A DNA stretch of 5,205 nt, from NCBI GenBank assembly GCA_030271555.1, contig JARXKQ010000111.1:1-5205 (forward strand). The letters are read 5' to 3'. Shown here in pieces: positions 4,934 through 5,205 of this stretch. The notes beneath the pieces were generated by a model. It was not told where the DNA came from and did no database searches. It saw only the letters and a program-made list of their open reading frames with translations. A program made the translations under genes and the position numbers. The number at the start of each line of letters is the position of its first letter. Within the stretch, counting starts at the first letter, position 1. The stretch is from Chloroflexota bacterium. GTDB taxonomy: Bacteria; Chloroflexota; Limnocylindria; Limnocylindrales; CSP1-4.

Positions 4934-4970
4934 CCTGCAGTCGCGAACACCAGCGCCCTGCATTCGCGAA
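4934..4970. repeat. Two 14-bp direct repeats upstream of the nuclease gene, 23 bp apart
   Basis: CCTGCAGTCGCGAA (4934-4947) and CCTGCATTCGCGAA (4957-4970) differ at one base and start 23 bp apart, about two helical turns. Because the TCGCGA core is self-palindromic, TCGCGAA (4941-4947) and TTCGCGA (4963-4969) also form an inverted pair. The repeats lie 16-52 bp upstream of the nuclease ATG, where promoter or operator elements belong. This makes them candidate tandem binding sites for an unidentified regulator. No convincing -35/-10 pair was picked out; TTAGTC (minus strand, 4928-4933) is a weak -10 possibility. Confidence 0.5.
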
Positions 4971-5107
4971 ACGGGAGAGGAGACACTCGGGGTGAGCATC
5001 ACCACACGTGGCCGCGCGCTGGCTGTTCTGCTTGGCGGCGCTGCCGAGGGCTTGGAATCGGGGGCTGACGGACGACTTAGACCAAGCGGCGACGGTATGG
5101 CCGACAT

Positions 5108-5129
5108 CGCGGCGGTAAGAACCGCCGCG
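5108..5129 (-). terminator. GC-rich hairpin between the nuclease gene and the right-edge gene, possible terminator
   Basis: CGCGGCGGT (5108-5116) pairs perfectly with ACCGCCGCG (5121-5129) around the 4-nt loop AAGA, a 9-bp stem. It lies 24 nt beyond the TAG (5154-5156) of the possible minus-strand gene at the right edge, which suits a terminator for that gene. There is no T-run on either side, so it is not canonical. The rest of 4919-5153 holds the direct repeats and no gene I can support. Confidence 0.35.
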
Positions 5130-5153
5130 CAACCAGGAAGGGCCGCCGCGGCG

Positions 5154-5205
5154 CTACTCCAGCAGCCGGTCGGCGGCGAGTGCCAGGCGGACGATCGTCT
5201 CTGGC
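5154..5205 (-). CDS. Possible C-terminal end of an unidentified minus-strand gene
   Basis: On the minus strand the last 16 codons before TAG (5156-5154) read PETIVRLALAADRLLE. They look like an amphipathic C-terminal helix, with 14 of 16 third positions G or C as in the other genes here. The fragment is far too short to identify a family. A plus-strand reading through the same bases from GTG 4992 is also open to the edge, but it has poorer codon use. This call rests on codon bias and the following hairpin, and is tentative. Confidence 0.35.
   Translation of the reverse strand, partial: PETIVRLALAADRLLE

Noticed and set aside
4919..5107. 63-residue N-terminal extension of the nuclease from ATG 5107
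   Set aside because: It is low-complexity Ser/Pro/Arg sequence ahead of a complete lipoprotein signal; a lipobox at residue 81 would not work. The start at 4918 is far more sensible.
4992..5205. Plus-strand frame from GTG 4992 open to the window edge, preceded by a GAGAGGAG-like site
   Set aside because: Third positions are much less GC-biased than in the real genes, the 9-bp hairpin at 5108-5129 lies inside it, and the sequence has no recognisable domain. The minus-strand reading at the edge fits codon bias better. It cannot be fully excluded.

Overview
The window is GC-rich, with coding genes that strongly prefer G or C at third codon positions. GTG or TTG are the favoured starts for four genes. 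There are two Cys-anchored lipoproteins with Ser/Thr/Pro/Ala linkers. This fits a high-GC soil or environmental bacterium such as Chloroflexota or Actinomycetota; that placement is inference from style, not from a marker gene. No RNA gene, insertion sequence, CRISPR array or phage gene is visible.

Left part (1-1593): two minus-strand envelope genes, the start of a DUF2207-like membrane protein (cut by the window edge) and an upstream lipoprotein of unknown role. They diverge, across a 75-bp spacer, from a plus-strand VOC (glyoxalase-fold) gene.

Centre (1688-2894): two type II toxin-antitoxin modules of unrelated families lie head to tail. The first is an AbrB/SpoVT-type VapB antitoxin with a PIN-domain VapC toxin. 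The second is a ribbon-helix-helix antitoxin with a RelE/ParE-type toxin. Each has its own candidate control element: a perfect 10-bp inverted repeat that overlaps the vapB ribosome-binding site, and a TTGACG-17-TAAAGT promoter carrying a TGACGTCA-centred dyad that would start the second mRNA at or next to its ATG.

Right of centre (2891-4328): the RelE-like toxin overlaps by 4 nt (GTGA) a gene for an HTH_42/AlkZ-family winged-helix protein with a QSQ motif typical of DNA glycosylases. An NTF2/SnoaL-like gene follows 10 nt later. The four genes from 2423 to 4328 read as one transcription unit, so a toxin-antitoxin pair is wired to a putative DNA-repair protein. This is the most interesting arrangement in the window.

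Right end (4325-5205): a minus-strand lipoprotein with a complete staphylococcal-nuclease domain converges on the NTF2 gene, and the two stop codons share one CTAG. Its upstream region holds two 14-bp direct repeats spaced 23 bp apart, then a strong GC hairpin. Last comes what may be the final 16 codons of another minus-strand gene.
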